NCBI RefSeq assembly: GCF_003860135.1
Contig: NZ_RQYN01000005.1
Coordinates: 62,001-126,000, forward strand
Reading direction: 5' to 3'
Origin: Tannerella forsythia
GTDB taxonomy: Bacteria; Bacteroidota; Bacteroidia; Bacteroidales; Tannerellaceae
Length of the DNA: 64,000 nucleotides
Of this stretch, positions 31,519-39,486 are shown piece after piece. The position numbers and the translations under genes are program-made. A model generated the notes under the pieces. That model was given only the letters and a program-made list of their open reading frames with translations. It had not been told where the DNA came from and searched no databases. Position 1 is the stretch's first letter; the number at the start of each line of letters is the position of its first letter.

Positions 31519-32724
31519 ATGCGAGGAAAAAAAATCATATTAGGCATAACAGGCGGTATTGCCGCCTATAAGGCCGCTTATCTGATCCGTGCTTTGGTGA
31601 AGGAAGGGGCGGAGGTGCAGGTGGTGATGACGCCGGCCGCGAAAGAATTTATCACGCCTCTGACCTTGGCCACGTTGAGCCGTAAGCCGGTTATCAGTGA
31701 GTTTTTCTCTAACCGCGACGGATCGTGGAACAGCCATGTCGATTTGGGATTGTGGGCCGACGCGATGCTTATCGCCCCGGCTACGGCTTCGACGATCGGG
31801 AAGATGGCGAACGGCGTAGCGGATAATATGCTGGTGACGACGTACCTCTCGTGCAAGGCGCCTGTTTTTATCGCTCCGGCGATGGACTTGGATATGTTTG
31901 CTCATCCGTCGACGCAGCAAAATCTGGCCCGTTTACGTTCGTACGGTAATCATATCATCGAACCGGGCGAAGGCGAATTGGCCAGTCAGTTAGTCGGCAA
32001 GGGACGGATGCGCGAGCCCGACGAGATTGTCCGTGTGCTGGCTGCTTTCTTTGTCGCCTCGAATGATTTGCAAGGGAAAACGATCCTGATCACGGCCGGC
32101 CCTACCTACGAGAAAATCGATCCCGTACGTTTTATCGGCAACTACTCTTCGGGAAAGATGGGCTTCGCGTTGGCCGAGGCGTGCGCGCGAAGAGGCGCGA
32201 AGGTACGATTGATTGCCGGGCCTGTTTCGTTGAAAGTAGATCATCCCAACATCCTGCGGACAGACGTCGAGTCGGCCGATGAGATGTATGAAGCGACGGT
32301 GTCGGCTTTCTCCGATGCGGAGATCGCGATTCTTTCGGCGGCGGTGGCCGATTATCGTCCGGCGGAGGCAGCGTCGCAGAAGATCAAGCGCGAAGGACGG
32401 GAGGCGCTCTCGTTATCGTTGGTGCGCAACAGGGATATTGCGGCCGTGTTGGGCGAGAGGAAACGTGCCGGGCAGTATGTAGTGGGCTTCGCCTTGGAAA
32501 CGAACGACGCCGTGGCGCATGCGAAGGAAAAATTGGCGCGAAAAAAGCTCGACATGATTGTGCTGAACTCGCTTCAGGAAGAAGGGGCGGGCTTCGCGTG
32601 CGATACGAACAAAATTACCGTGATCGACCGTGAGGGGCAGATGACCGACTTTCCGCTGAAAGATAAAAAAGCCGTGGCCGACGATATCTTAGATTGTCTG
32701 AAAACGTTAATAACAAAGGGATGA
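31519..32724 (+). CDS. coaBC: Bifunctional phosphopantothenoylcysteine decarboxylase/phosphopantothenate-cysteine ligase
   Basis: A 401-residue coenzyme A biosynthesis enzyme. The N-terminal flavin-dependent CoaC domain has GITGGIAAYKAAYLIRALVKEGA, IAPATASTIGKMANGVADNML and the substrate-clamp APAMDLDMF. The C-terminal CoaB domain starts at ILITAGPTYEKIDPVRFIGNYSSGKMGFALA and contains LSAAVADYRP and the KIKR segment. The position of the usual PAMN asparagine is Asp here (PAMD), a small deviation worth noting. The stop overlaps the DUF4835 start (ATGA). Confidence 0.96.
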   Translation: MRGKKIILGITGGIAAYKAAYLIRALVKEGAEVQVVMTPAAKEFITPLTLATLSRKPVISEFFSNRDGSWNSHVDLGLWADAMLIAPATASTIGKMANGVADNMLVTTYLSCKAPVFIAPAMDLDMFAHPSTQQNLARLRSYGNHIIEPGEGELASQLVGKGRMREPDEIVRVLAAFFVASNDLQGKTILITAGPTYEKIDPVRFIGNYSSGKMGFALAEACARRGAKVRLIAGPVSLKVDHPNILRTDVESADEMYEATVSAFSDAEIAILSAAVADYRPAEAASQKIKREGREALSLSLVRNRDIAAVLGERKRAGQYVVGFALETNDAVAHAKEKLARKKLDMIVLNSLQEEGAGFACDTNKITVIDREGQMTDFPLKDKKAVADDILDCLKTLITKG

Positions 32725-33626
32725 ACAGAAGAAAGAAGTGGCTTGTCTGTCTGTTGGCAACGCTGGCGTTAAGCGGCTGGTCGCAGGTATCCGAACTGAA
32801 TGCGAAGCTATCGATCAACAGCAGTAAGGTACAGGGCACGAACAAGGAAGTTTTCAACACCTTGCAGAGGGCGTTGAACGAGTTTATCAATAATAAGAAA
32901 TGGACGAACGCCAAATTTTCGCCCAATGAACGAATCGACTGTACGTTTACGATGATTGTCAATACGCAGGAAGATAATCGCTTCAGTTGCGAGTTGCAAG
33001 TACAGGCGCGTCGTCCGGTTTATAATTCGTCTTACGCGACTACGATTTTTAACTTCCGCGACACGCAGCTCGATTTCCAATATATGGAGAACGAGCCGTT
33101 GGAGTTTTCGGAAACGACGTTACAGAGTAACCTGACGGCAACGATCGTCTTTTATATTTATGTGATTCTGGGCATCGATTTCGACGGTTTTTCGCCCAAG
33201 GGCGGGAGTGTTTTTTTCCAGCAGGCGCAGCAGATTCTGACGTTGGCGCAGTCCGAACCGTCGTGGAACGGTTGGAAGGCGTTTGAGAACGACCGCAACC
33301 GTCATGCGTTGATTACGGCGCTGACCGAGAATCAGAGCGAGGGGTACCGTCAGTTCTGGTACGATTATCATCGCAAGGGGCTGGATGAGATGGCGGCCAA
33401 CGCCGATCGCGGACGGACGAATATCCTTGAGGCGTTGCCCGCTTTGGCGGCGTACAAGAGTGCGCGCCCCACTTCCATCCTGCTGCAAGTTTTTTCCGAT
33501 ACGAAACTGGATGAGCTGGTGGCCATCTACTCCAAAGCCACGACGCAGGAGAAGCAAGCCGGCTATAAAACCTTGTCGAACCTCTATCCGGGCCAGACGA
33601 ACCGGCTCGAATCGCTTAGAAATTAA
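32721..33626 (+). CDS. DUF4835 family secreted protein
   Basis: A 301-residue exported protein conserved in Bacteroidetes between coaBC and recN. The start ATG 32721 overlaps the coaBC stop; a longer frame would lie inside coaBC. A signal peptide is clear (MNRRKKWLVCLLATLALSGWSQ). The body has the family hallmarks FNTLQRALNEFINNKKWTNAKFSPNERIDCTF and DFQYMENEPLEFSETTLQSNLTATIVFYIYVILG. The function is unknown; in some Bacteroidetes the family is linked to the cell envelope. Only 3 bp separate it from recN. Confidence 0.93.
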   Translation: MNRRKKWLVCLLATLALSGWSQVSELNAKLSINSSKVQGTNKEVFNTLQRALNEFINNKKWTNAKFSPNERIDCTFTMIVNTQEDNRFSCELQVQARRPVYNSSYATTIFNFRDTQLDFQYMENEPLEFSETTLQSNLTATIVFYIYVILGIDFDGFSPKGGSVFFQQAQQILTLAQSEPSWNGWKAFENDRNRHALITALTENQSEGYRQFWYDYHRKGLDEMAANADRGRTNILEALPALAAYKSARPTSILLQVFSDTKLDELVAIYSKATTQEKQAGYKTLSNLYPGQTNRLESLRN

Positions 33627-33629
33627 CGT

Positions 33630-35294
33630 ATGCTTCAATCGCTTTTTATACGAAACTTCGTCTTGATAGACGAACTCCATATTCGCTTTGACGAAGGCTT
33701 TTCGGTCGTGACCGGCGAAACGGGAGCCGGAAAGTCCATTATTCTCGGGGCGTTGGCGCTCGTGCTGGGACAGCGCGCCGATTCGAAGAGCATTCAGTCC
33801 GGCGCGGATAAATGTGTCGTCGAGGCCGTGTTCGACGTCTCGGCTTATCGGCTCGAAGACTTTTTCCGGTCGCATGATCTGGAGTATGACGCGGAGAATT
33901 GCATCTTGCGCCGCGAGCTGATGAGCAGCGGCAAGTCACGCGCGTTCATCAACGATACGCCGGCTCCGCTCTCGGTAGTCAAGGCTTTGGGCGACCGGCT
34001 CATCGATGTGCATTCGCAGCATCAGAATCTTTTGCTGGCCGATACGCAGTTTCAGATGAACGTGGTCGATATCATGGCCAAAACGGAGCCTTTGCTGGTC
34101 GATTATCGGCGGGAATATGATCGTTATCAATCCGTCGTACGACAGTTGGACGAGCTGGAAGCGTTGGCGGCCAAGAGCCGGCAGGACGAGGATTATCTGC
34201 GTTTTCAGGTCGAAGAATTACGCACGGCGCAGTTGACGGCCGGCGAACAGGAAGAGCTGGAGGCCGAACTGGAAACGCTCTCGCATACGGAAGAGATCAA
34301 GTCGGCGTTGTATAAAGTCACCGACAGCCTGATCGGAGAGGAGAGGGGCGTGGTGCAGCAGCTGAAAGGGGCGCTTCATGATGTCGAAGCGTTAGAAGCG
34401 TACTTCCCGAAGGCGAAAGACTTTGCCGAGCGCTTGCGTTCGGCATGGACGGACATGTCCGATCTGGCATCGGAGACGGATGTGTTGAAGGAAGACGTGG
34501 AGTTCGACCCGAATCGTTTGGAGTGGGTCAACGAGCGACTGAACACGATTTATTCGTTGCAGCAGAAACACCGTGTGCCGTCGGTCGAGGAGCTGCTGGC
34601 GTTACAGCAGCGGTTTACGACGCAACTCTCGGCCATCGATTCGTTCGACGAGCAGATGGAGGCGCTCACGAAGCAGCGCGAAACGATTTACGAGGCGTTG
34701 ATGGTACAGGCCGGCGCGCTGACGGCTCGACGCCGTGAGGCGGCCGCCGAGATAGAACGGCAGCTTGTCGACCGGATGGTGCTGCTGGGCATGCCCAATA
34801 CCCGCTTCGGGATCGAGCTGGCACAGAAAGAAAAGCCGTCGGCCGACGGCATCGACGAGGTTCGTTTCCTTTTTTCGGCCAATAAGAACGAAGCGCTCAA
34901 ACCGGTGGCGCAGACGGCCTCCGGCGGCGAAATCTCCCGCCTGATGTTGTGCATCAAGGCCATGATTGCCGGTTTTGCCGCGTTGCCGGCCATCATCTTC
35001 GACGAGATCGATACGGGCGTATCGGGCGAGATTGCCGATAAAATGGCCGACATCATGCAGGATCTCGGACAAAAGATGCAGGTGATCACGATTACGCATC
35101 TGCCGCAGATCGCGGCCAAAGGACGGGCGCATTATTTCGTCTACAAGGAAGATACGGCCGAACGGACGTTGACGCGCATCCGTCCGCTGACGACCGAAGA
35201 GCGCGTCAACGAAGTGGCGCGGATGCTCAGCGGAGCGTCGCTGACCGACGCCGCCGTGGCGAACGCGAGGGCGTTGTTGCAAAAAGAAAAATAA
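33630..35294 (+). CDS. recN: DNA repair protein RecN
   Basis: A 554-residue SMC-like ATPase in double-strand-break repair. Walker A GETGAGKSIILGAL is near the N-terminus, the signature ASGGEISRLMLCIKA and Walker B PAIIFDEIDTGVSGEIADKM near the C-terminus, with a coiled coil (about 155-350) between them. The length is normal for RecN. It follows DUF4835 by 3 bp and precedes rlmB by 12 bp. The codon use in this stretch is visibly more GC-rich than in the accessory island. Confidence 0.97.
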   Translation: MLQSLFIRNFVLIDELHIRFDEGFSVVTGETGAGKSIILGALALVLGQRADSKSIQSGADKCVVEAVFDVSAYRLEDFFRSHDLEYDAENCILRRELMSSGKSRAFINDTPAPLSVVKALGDRLIDVHSQHQNLLLADTQFQMNVVDIMAKTEPLLVDYRREYDRYQSVVRQLDELEALAAKSRQDEDYLRFQVEELRTAQLTAGEQEELEAELETLSHTEEIKSALYKVTDSLIGEERGVVQQLKGALHDVEALEAYFPKAKDFAERLRSAWTDMSDLASETDVLKEDVEFDPNRLEWVNERLNTIYSLQQKHRVPSVEELLALQQRFTTQLSAIDSFDEQMEALTKQRETIYEALMVQAGALTARRREAAAEIERQLVDRMVLLGMPNTRFGIELAQKEKPSADGIDEVRFLFSANKNEALKPVAQTASGGEISRLMLCIKAMIAGFAALPAIIFDEIDTGVSGEIADKMADIMQDLGQKMQVITITHLPQIAAKGRAHYFVYKEDTAERTLTRIRPLTTEERVNEVARMLSGASLTDAAVANARALLQKEK

Positions 35295-35306
35295 ACCGAA
35301 AGAGAG

Positions 35307-36050
35307 ATGAGTGATAAAGACATGATATTCGGCATTCGTGCCGTGATGGAGGCGATACAGGCCGGCCGCGAGGTAGACAAGATTATGGTGAAAAAAGACT
35401 TGCAGGGCGACCTGATCCGCGAGCTGGGCGAGCTGCTCAAGGGACGGATGGTGCCGGTGCAACGGGTGCCGGTGGAGCGGTTGAACCGCATCACGCGGAA
35501 GAACCATCAGGGGGTGATCGCGTTTGTTTCGGCCGTGACGTATCACCGGCTCGAAGACATCATTCCTTTTGTGTTCGAGCAGGGGCGAGACCCGTTCATC
35601 GTGTTGCTCGACGGAGTGACCGACGTGCGCAATTTCGGGGCGATAGCCCGCACGTGCGAGTGTGCCGGGGTCGACGCGCTGGTTATCCCGTCGGAAGGGA
35701 GCGTTTCGGTCACGGCCGATGCGATGAAGACTTCGGCCGGGGCGCTCAACGTGTTGCCCGTATGCAAGGAGCGCACCATTCATCAGGCCATTCGATTTTT
35801 GAAAGACAGCGGGGTGAAGGTGTTTGCCGCTACCGAGAAGGCCTCGGCAAGTTATACCGAGGTGTCGTACGACGGGCCGGTGGCCCTTGTGATGGGCGCG
35901 GAAGATACGGGTGTTTCGGCGGCGAACCTGCGCGTCTGCGACGAGATGATCCGGATCCCGCAGGTTGGCTCCATTGCTTCGCTCAATGTGTCGGTCGCTA
36001 CCGGGGTGATGCTCTTCGAAGCCCTCCGACAACGCTCCGAACGGAAATAA
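35307..36050 (+). CDS. rlmB: 23S rRNA (guanosine-2251 2'-O)-methyltransferase
   Basis: A 247-residue SpoU/TrmH-type methyltransferase that modifies G2251 in the 50S P-loop. The N-terminal substrate-binding domain (MIFGIRAVMEAIQAGREVDKIMVKKD) is followed by the trefoil-knot domain with motif 1 VTDVRNFGAIARTCECAGVDALVIP, motif 2 ALVMGAEDTGVS and motif 3 RIPQVGSIASLNVSVATGVMLFEALR. The length matches RlmB. It is the last gene of the dnaN cluster. Confidence 0.95.
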   Translation: MSDKDMIFGIRAVMEAIQAGREVDKIMVKKDLQGDLIRELGELLKGRMVPVQRVPVERLNRITRKNHQGVIAFVSAVTYHRLEDIIPFVFEQGRDPFIVLLDGVTDVRNFGAIARTCECAGVDALVIPSEGSVSVTADAMKTSAGALNVLPVCKERTIHQAIRFLKDSGVKVFAATEKASASYTEVSYDGPVALVMGAEDTGVSAANLRVCDEMIRIPQVGSIASLNVSVATGVMLFEALRQRSERK

Positions 36051-36097
36051 TCAATTACGAATTACGGATTACGAATTACGAACGCCTCGGCTGTCCG

Positions 36098-36331
36098 AAC
36101 GCAAATAACGCAAATGGCGCAAATCAACGCAAATTAAAACTTGTGTTCCTTGTCATAAACTTGTGCCCCTTGCGGTTCTGACTGCTGACCGCTGAAAACA
36201 GATAGCTAACGAACAATTACGAATTACGAACGCAAATAACGCAAATGGGCGCAAATCAACGCAAATTAAAACTTGTGTTCCTTGTCATAAACTTGTGCCC
36301 CTTGTGGTTCTGACCGCTGACCGCTGAAAAC
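36098..36331. repeat. Two ~102-bp intergenic direct repeats
   Basis: Copies at 36098-36199 and 36229-36331 are almost identical. Each starts AACGCAAATAACGCAAATG and ends CTGACCGCTGAAAAC, and contains internal CGCAAAT reiterations. Both are preceded by GAATTACGAATTACGAA-type repeats (36051-36083, 36215-36230). The rest of the interval 36051-36429 carries no gene. This looks like a noncoding repeat family. Confidence 0.8.
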
Positions 36332-36429
36332 TAAACAATCCCATTGCAAAAGGGGGAATGTCATCCCGACAGCCCCCTCTCTGAAAAATATGAAAAGCTC
36401 TTTTATATAAACCTTCATGAAACCTCGTT

Positions 36430-37251
36430 TTATGTCGCCTGCGGCGTTTCACTGCCGCCGCCGTCTTCGGCCGGAGGATTTTGCGGATCGGGTGCCGGCG
36501 GTTCCGGCTCGGGCGATCCTCCTTTCGACCGCCGTCGGGCGATCGTCTCCTGCAACTGACGGCTCAGCGCGTTCACCCGGTCGATGACGCCGCCCAGCTC
36601 TTCGGCCTTTACAATATCGTGCGTGATCAGCTCGTTGACCTGATACAGGGCGCCGATGCCGCCGATCAGGGAGCGGAACGCCTCGTCCACCTTCGGACGG
36701 ATCGCCTTCATGTTGTCGCGCTCGTAACGCTCCAGCTTCTCGCCCGAACGCATGCCGTACAGCGTGTTGAATTCGTTGTTGGCTTTGTCGAGCATCTCGA
36801 CCGGCCCTTGCAGATCGAGCAAATGCACGTCGTCGCGATAATCCTCACCCAGCAAATCCTGCGTCAGGTTCGTCACCAAGGCCGTATTTTCGGCAAACGG
36901 TTGTTGGTTGGCCAGCCGGTACGGTTTCAGGGCGAACGAGAGGCGTTCGGCCGCGGCGCGTTTTTCGGGCACGGGATGATACAGTCCGCTGTCGATCATT
37001 TGTCGCACGAAGACGAACAGGTCGTCGCGTTTGCGGTCGCATTCCTCGATTTCTTTCGTCTTGGCATACGCCTGATTCTGCTTGTAGGCCCGGTCTTCTT
37101 CGGCAAACAGCGTAGTGTACGTCGTGCGTAGCGGCGAGAGCAGATACTGCGTCGCGAATCCTTCACTGATGATGCCCAATACATCGTTATGATACTGATA
37201 ATGCTCTCCGTTGCGAGCATTGTTTAGATTGATTTTGATGAATTCTTTCAT
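36430..37251 (-). CDS. DUF6261-like hypothetical protein with proline-rich tail
   Basis: A 273-residue, mostly helical cytosolic protein found in Bacteroidales. It starts MKEFIKINLNNARNGEHYQYHNDVLGII and continues with helices rich in Glu, Arg and Leu (FVRQMIDSGLYHPVPEKRAAAERLSFALKPY). The C-terminal ~30 residues are Pro/Glu-rich (SPEPEPPAPDPQNPPAED). The DUF6261 name is from memory of similar proteins and is tentative. It stands alone, and its upstream region carries the array of six palindromes at 37303-37505. Function unknown. Confidence 0.75.
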   Translation of the reverse strand: MKEFIKINLNNARNGEHYQYHNDVLGIISEGFATQYLLSPLRTTYTTLFAEEDRAYKQNQAYAKTKEIEECDRKRDDLFVFVRQMIDSGLYHPVPEKRAAAERLSFALKPYRLANQQPFAENTALVTNLTQDLLGEDYRDDVHLLDLQGPVEMLDKANNEFNTLYGMRSGEKLERYERDNMKAIRPKVDEAFRSLIGGIGALYQVNELITHDIVKAEELGGVIDRVNALSRQLQETIARRRSKGGSPEPEPPAPDPQNPPAEDGGGSETPQAT

Positions 37252-37302
37252 GATGTGTAAACTTTAAGCGTTTTTCAATTTTTGAATTTGTTAAAAAATA
37301 CG

Positions 37303-37505
37303 TTCAGAAAGTTCTGAAACCTTGCCGATGAACTTTTTTATACTTTCAGAAAGTTCTGAAACCTTCCCAATGAACATTTTTGTGCTTTCAGAAGGTTCTG
37401 AAAGCTTTCAGAAGGTTCTGAAACCTTGCCGATGAACTTTTTTATACTTTCAGAAGGTTCTGAAACCTTGCCGACGAACTTTTTTACCTTTCAGAGAGTT
37501 CTGAA
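37303..37505. repeat. Array of six TTCAGAANGTTCTGAA palindromes with 42-bp period
   Basis: Copies of the 16-bp element begin at 37303, 37345, 37387, 37407, 37449 and 37490 (spacings 42, 42, 20, 42, 41). Variants are TTCAGAAAGTTCTGAA, TTCAGAAGGTTCTGAA and TTCAGAGAGTTCTGAA. Between them recurs ACCTTGCCGATGAACTTTTTT with small changes. The array lies upstream of the DUF6261-like gene, in the divergent interval 37252-37763 that has no gene. Confidence 0.9.
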
Positions 37506-37719
37506 TGATCTTTTGCTAATGAAAGCTGCTAAAACTCTCTGAATGCTTTTCCTGCCTTTTCTTCGACCGTTTCTCCCGCTTGGCGAAACGTGTCGCGGCC
37601 GGTTTTCGTGTTTCTCCTCCTTTCTTTTGTCCGGTCGCGGGGGTAAAGATACATATTTCTGCGGATATATTATACAATGTATAAAAAAAATAACAGGGTG
37701 GCGGCATTTTTTTGTTTGT

Positions 37720-37759
37720 CGGGCGAAGAAATGCCAATAAAATATAATATCTTCGCCCG
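37720..37759. repeat. 10-bp inverted repeat just upstream of a small membrane protein gene
   Basis: CGGGCGAAGA (37720-37729) and TCTTCGCCCG (37750-37759) are perfect inverted repeats with a 20-nt AT-rich loop. The ATG at 37764 follows 4 bp later, so an RNA hairpin would abut the start codon and could control translation. Confidence 0.6.
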
Positions 37760-37763
37760 CAAA

Positions 37764-37958
37764 ATGGGAAAAAGAAAAATCATCTTACGGATATTGTCGG
37801 TGTTAATCGTGCTGATTGGCGTGGCGAGCGCGGTCGCTTACTTCGTGTTGCGCCCGGAGAAAGAATGGATGGCGTTTTATGTACTCTGCTGCGGCGGAGT
37901 CTTGATCGTCAATCTGATTCTGATGATGATTTTCGCCGCTAAAAATATCCGGAAATAA
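37764..37958 (+). CDS. Small membrane protein with two transmembrane helices
   Basis: A 64-residue protein. ATG 37764 is chosen because it lies just beyond the inverted repeat and starts a clean N-terminus (MGKRKIILRILSVLIVLIGVASAVAYFVL). Two hydrophobic helices are seen at about 8-27 and 37-57 (FYVLCCGGVLIVNLILMMIFAA), with a short loop RPEKEW between them. No family is recognised. It is 12 bp upstream of the GH16 lipoprotein gene and so probably shares its transcript. Confidence 0.7.
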   Translation: MGKRKIILRILSVLIVLIGVASAVAYFVLRPEKEWMAFYVLCCGGVLIVNLILMMIFAAKNIRK

Positions 37959-37970
37959 AAAAACACTGGT

Positions 37971-38762
37971 ATGACGAAACGTGTACTTTGCGCTTTAGGG
38001 CTTGTTGCTGTGGTCATGCTCGCCTGTACGGCTTGTTCGGAGAAGGTGGATGACTCGTGGCAGTTGGTGTGGGAAGAAAATTTCGACGGCGATACGTTCG
38101 ACTCGTCGCGCTGGAGTAAAATTCCGCGCGGAAAATCGGACTGGAATAATTATATGAGCGACTTCGATTCGTGCTATCACGTGGGCGGCGGACTGCTTAC
38201 GCTGCGGGGACTGAACAATTACAGCCTGCCCGAAGATACGGCCCGATTCCTCACCGGCGGACTGTATACGAAAAACAAGGTCGGTTTCGCTCACGGACGC
38301 CTCGAAATCCATGCCAAGCTGGGGAACGCCACGGGCGCGTGGCCGGCTTTCTGGCTTCTTCCGTTCGACGGGGCGCAATGGCCCGGAGGCGGCGAAATCG
38401 ATATCATGGAGCGGCTCAATGATGAGGGGATCGCCTACCAGACCGTCCATTCGCATTACACGCACGTGCTGAAGGAAACGTATCCGCCTAAAGGAGCTAC
38501 CGGCGCCATTCGGGCGGACGATTACAATACGTACGCCGTCGAACTGTATCCCGACAGCGTTTCGTTCTACATCAATAACCATCATACGTTTACCTATCCC
38601 CGCATCGAAACGGACAAGGAGGGACAATTTCCGTTCGACCGCGAGTTTTACCTGCTGCTCGACATGCAGCTGGGCGGACAATGGGTGGGGCGTGTCGAGC
38701 CGGCTCATCTGCCGGTCGAGATGCAAATCGACTGGGTGCGCTTTTATCAAAAACGAAAATAA
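37971..38762 (+). CDS. Glycoside hydrolase family 16 lipoprotein
   Basis: A 263-residue secreted beta-glucanase-like enzyme. The lipoprotein signal peptide ends in LACTACSE (two possible lipobox cysteines). The GH16 beta-jelly-roll covers the rest. The catalytic motif is GGEIDIMERL (E-x-D-x-x-E), preceded by GAWPAFWLLP and followed by VHSHYTH. Family members cut beta-1,3/1,4-glucans, laminarin, agarose or related polymers; the exact substrate cannot be told. It is 3 bp upstream of the DUF5020 gene. Confidence 0.94.
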   Translation: MTKRVLCALGLVAVVMLACTACSEKVDDSWQLVWEENFDGDTFDSSRWSKIPRGKSDWNNYMSDFDSCYHVGGGLLTLRGLNNYSLPEDTARFLTGGLYTKNKVGFAHGRLEIHAKLGNATGAWPAFWLLPFDGAQWPGGGEIDIMERLNDEGIAYQTVHSHYTHVLKETYPPKGATGAIRADDYNTYAVELYPDSVSFYINNHHTFTYPRIETDKEGQFPFDREFYLLLDMQLGGQWVGRVEPAHLPVEMQIDWVRFYQKRK

Positions 38763-38765
38763 ACA

Positions 38766-39458
38766 ATGAAAACGATCATCAAACACGGGCTGCTGGGCGC
38801 AGCCCTTTTGCTTTGCGGAGCATTACAGGCACAGAACGTGCAGGTGCATTACGACTTCGGACGGGCCACGAACGACAAGTTAGGCAGCCGCCCGCTTTGG
38901 ACTACGACCGTCGAAATGTTTAAACCCGACAAATGGGGCAGTACGTTCTTCTTTGTCGATATGGATTACAAGTCGGACGGCGTGGCTTCGGCCTATTGGG
39001 AAATCAGCCGCGAACTGAAATTCTGGAAAGGCCCGATCTCGGCGCATCTCGAATATAACGGCGGACTGCCGTTCGTTAAAAACGCGTATCTGGCCGGCCC
39101 TACGTACAGCTACAATAACGCTCAGTTCACACGCGGGTTTACGCTCTCGGCCCTGTATAAATACATCCAGAAAGCCAACGAACCGAATAACTTTCAGCTG
39201 ACGGCCACGTGGTACCTCCATTTTGCCGACGGAAAATGCAGTTTCATGGGATTTGCCGACTGGTGGCGCGAACCGAGTGCCGTGGGCGAGTTCGTGTTCC
39301 TGAGCGAACCGCAGTTCTGGGTCAACCTGAACCGGTTCAAAGGCGTCGACGAAAAATTTAACCTCAGCTTAGGCAGTGAAGTCGAAGTCAGTTACGATTT
39401 CGCCGGGCGCGACGGCCTCTTCGTGATTCCTACGCTGGCTATGAAATGGAGCTTCTAA
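38766..39458 (+). CDS. DUF5020 family outer-membrane protein, Tsx-like channel
   Basis: A 230-residue protein with a signal peptide (MKTIIKHGLLGAALLLCGALQAQ) and alternating beta strands typical of a small outer-membrane barrel: VHYDFGRATNDKLGSRPLWTTTVEMFKPDKWGSTFFFVDMDYKSDG. It ends in aromatic MKWSF, a usual C-terminus for beta barrels. DUF5020 proteins resemble the nucleoside channel Tsx. A purine permease follows 28 bp downstream, which supports uptake of nucleosides or bases through this pair (inference). Confidence 0.88.
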   Translation: MKTIIKHGLLGAALLLCGALQAQNVQVHYDFGRATNDKLGSRPLWTTTVEMFKPDKWGSTFFFVDMDYKSDGVASAYWEISRELKFWKGPISAHLEYNGGLPFVKNAYLAGPTYSYNNAQFTRGFTLSALYKYIQKANEPNNFQLTATWYLHFADGKCSFMGFADWWREPSAVGEFVFLSEPQFWVNLNRFKGVDEKFNLSLGSEVEVSYDFAGRDGLFVIPTLAMKWSF

Positions 39459-39486
39459 ACCGTAACAAAATAATGATTTTACAGCT

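Noticed and set aside
34602-36032. A 476-codon minus-strand open frame over recN and rlmB
   Set aside because: Shadow of two clear genes in GC-rich codons; His/Arg-rich with no family features.
36051-37505. Possible CRISPR array in the repeat-rich intergenic regions
   Set aside because: Repeats at 36098 are only two long copies, and the 37303 array has conserved rather than unique spacers; no cas genes are present.
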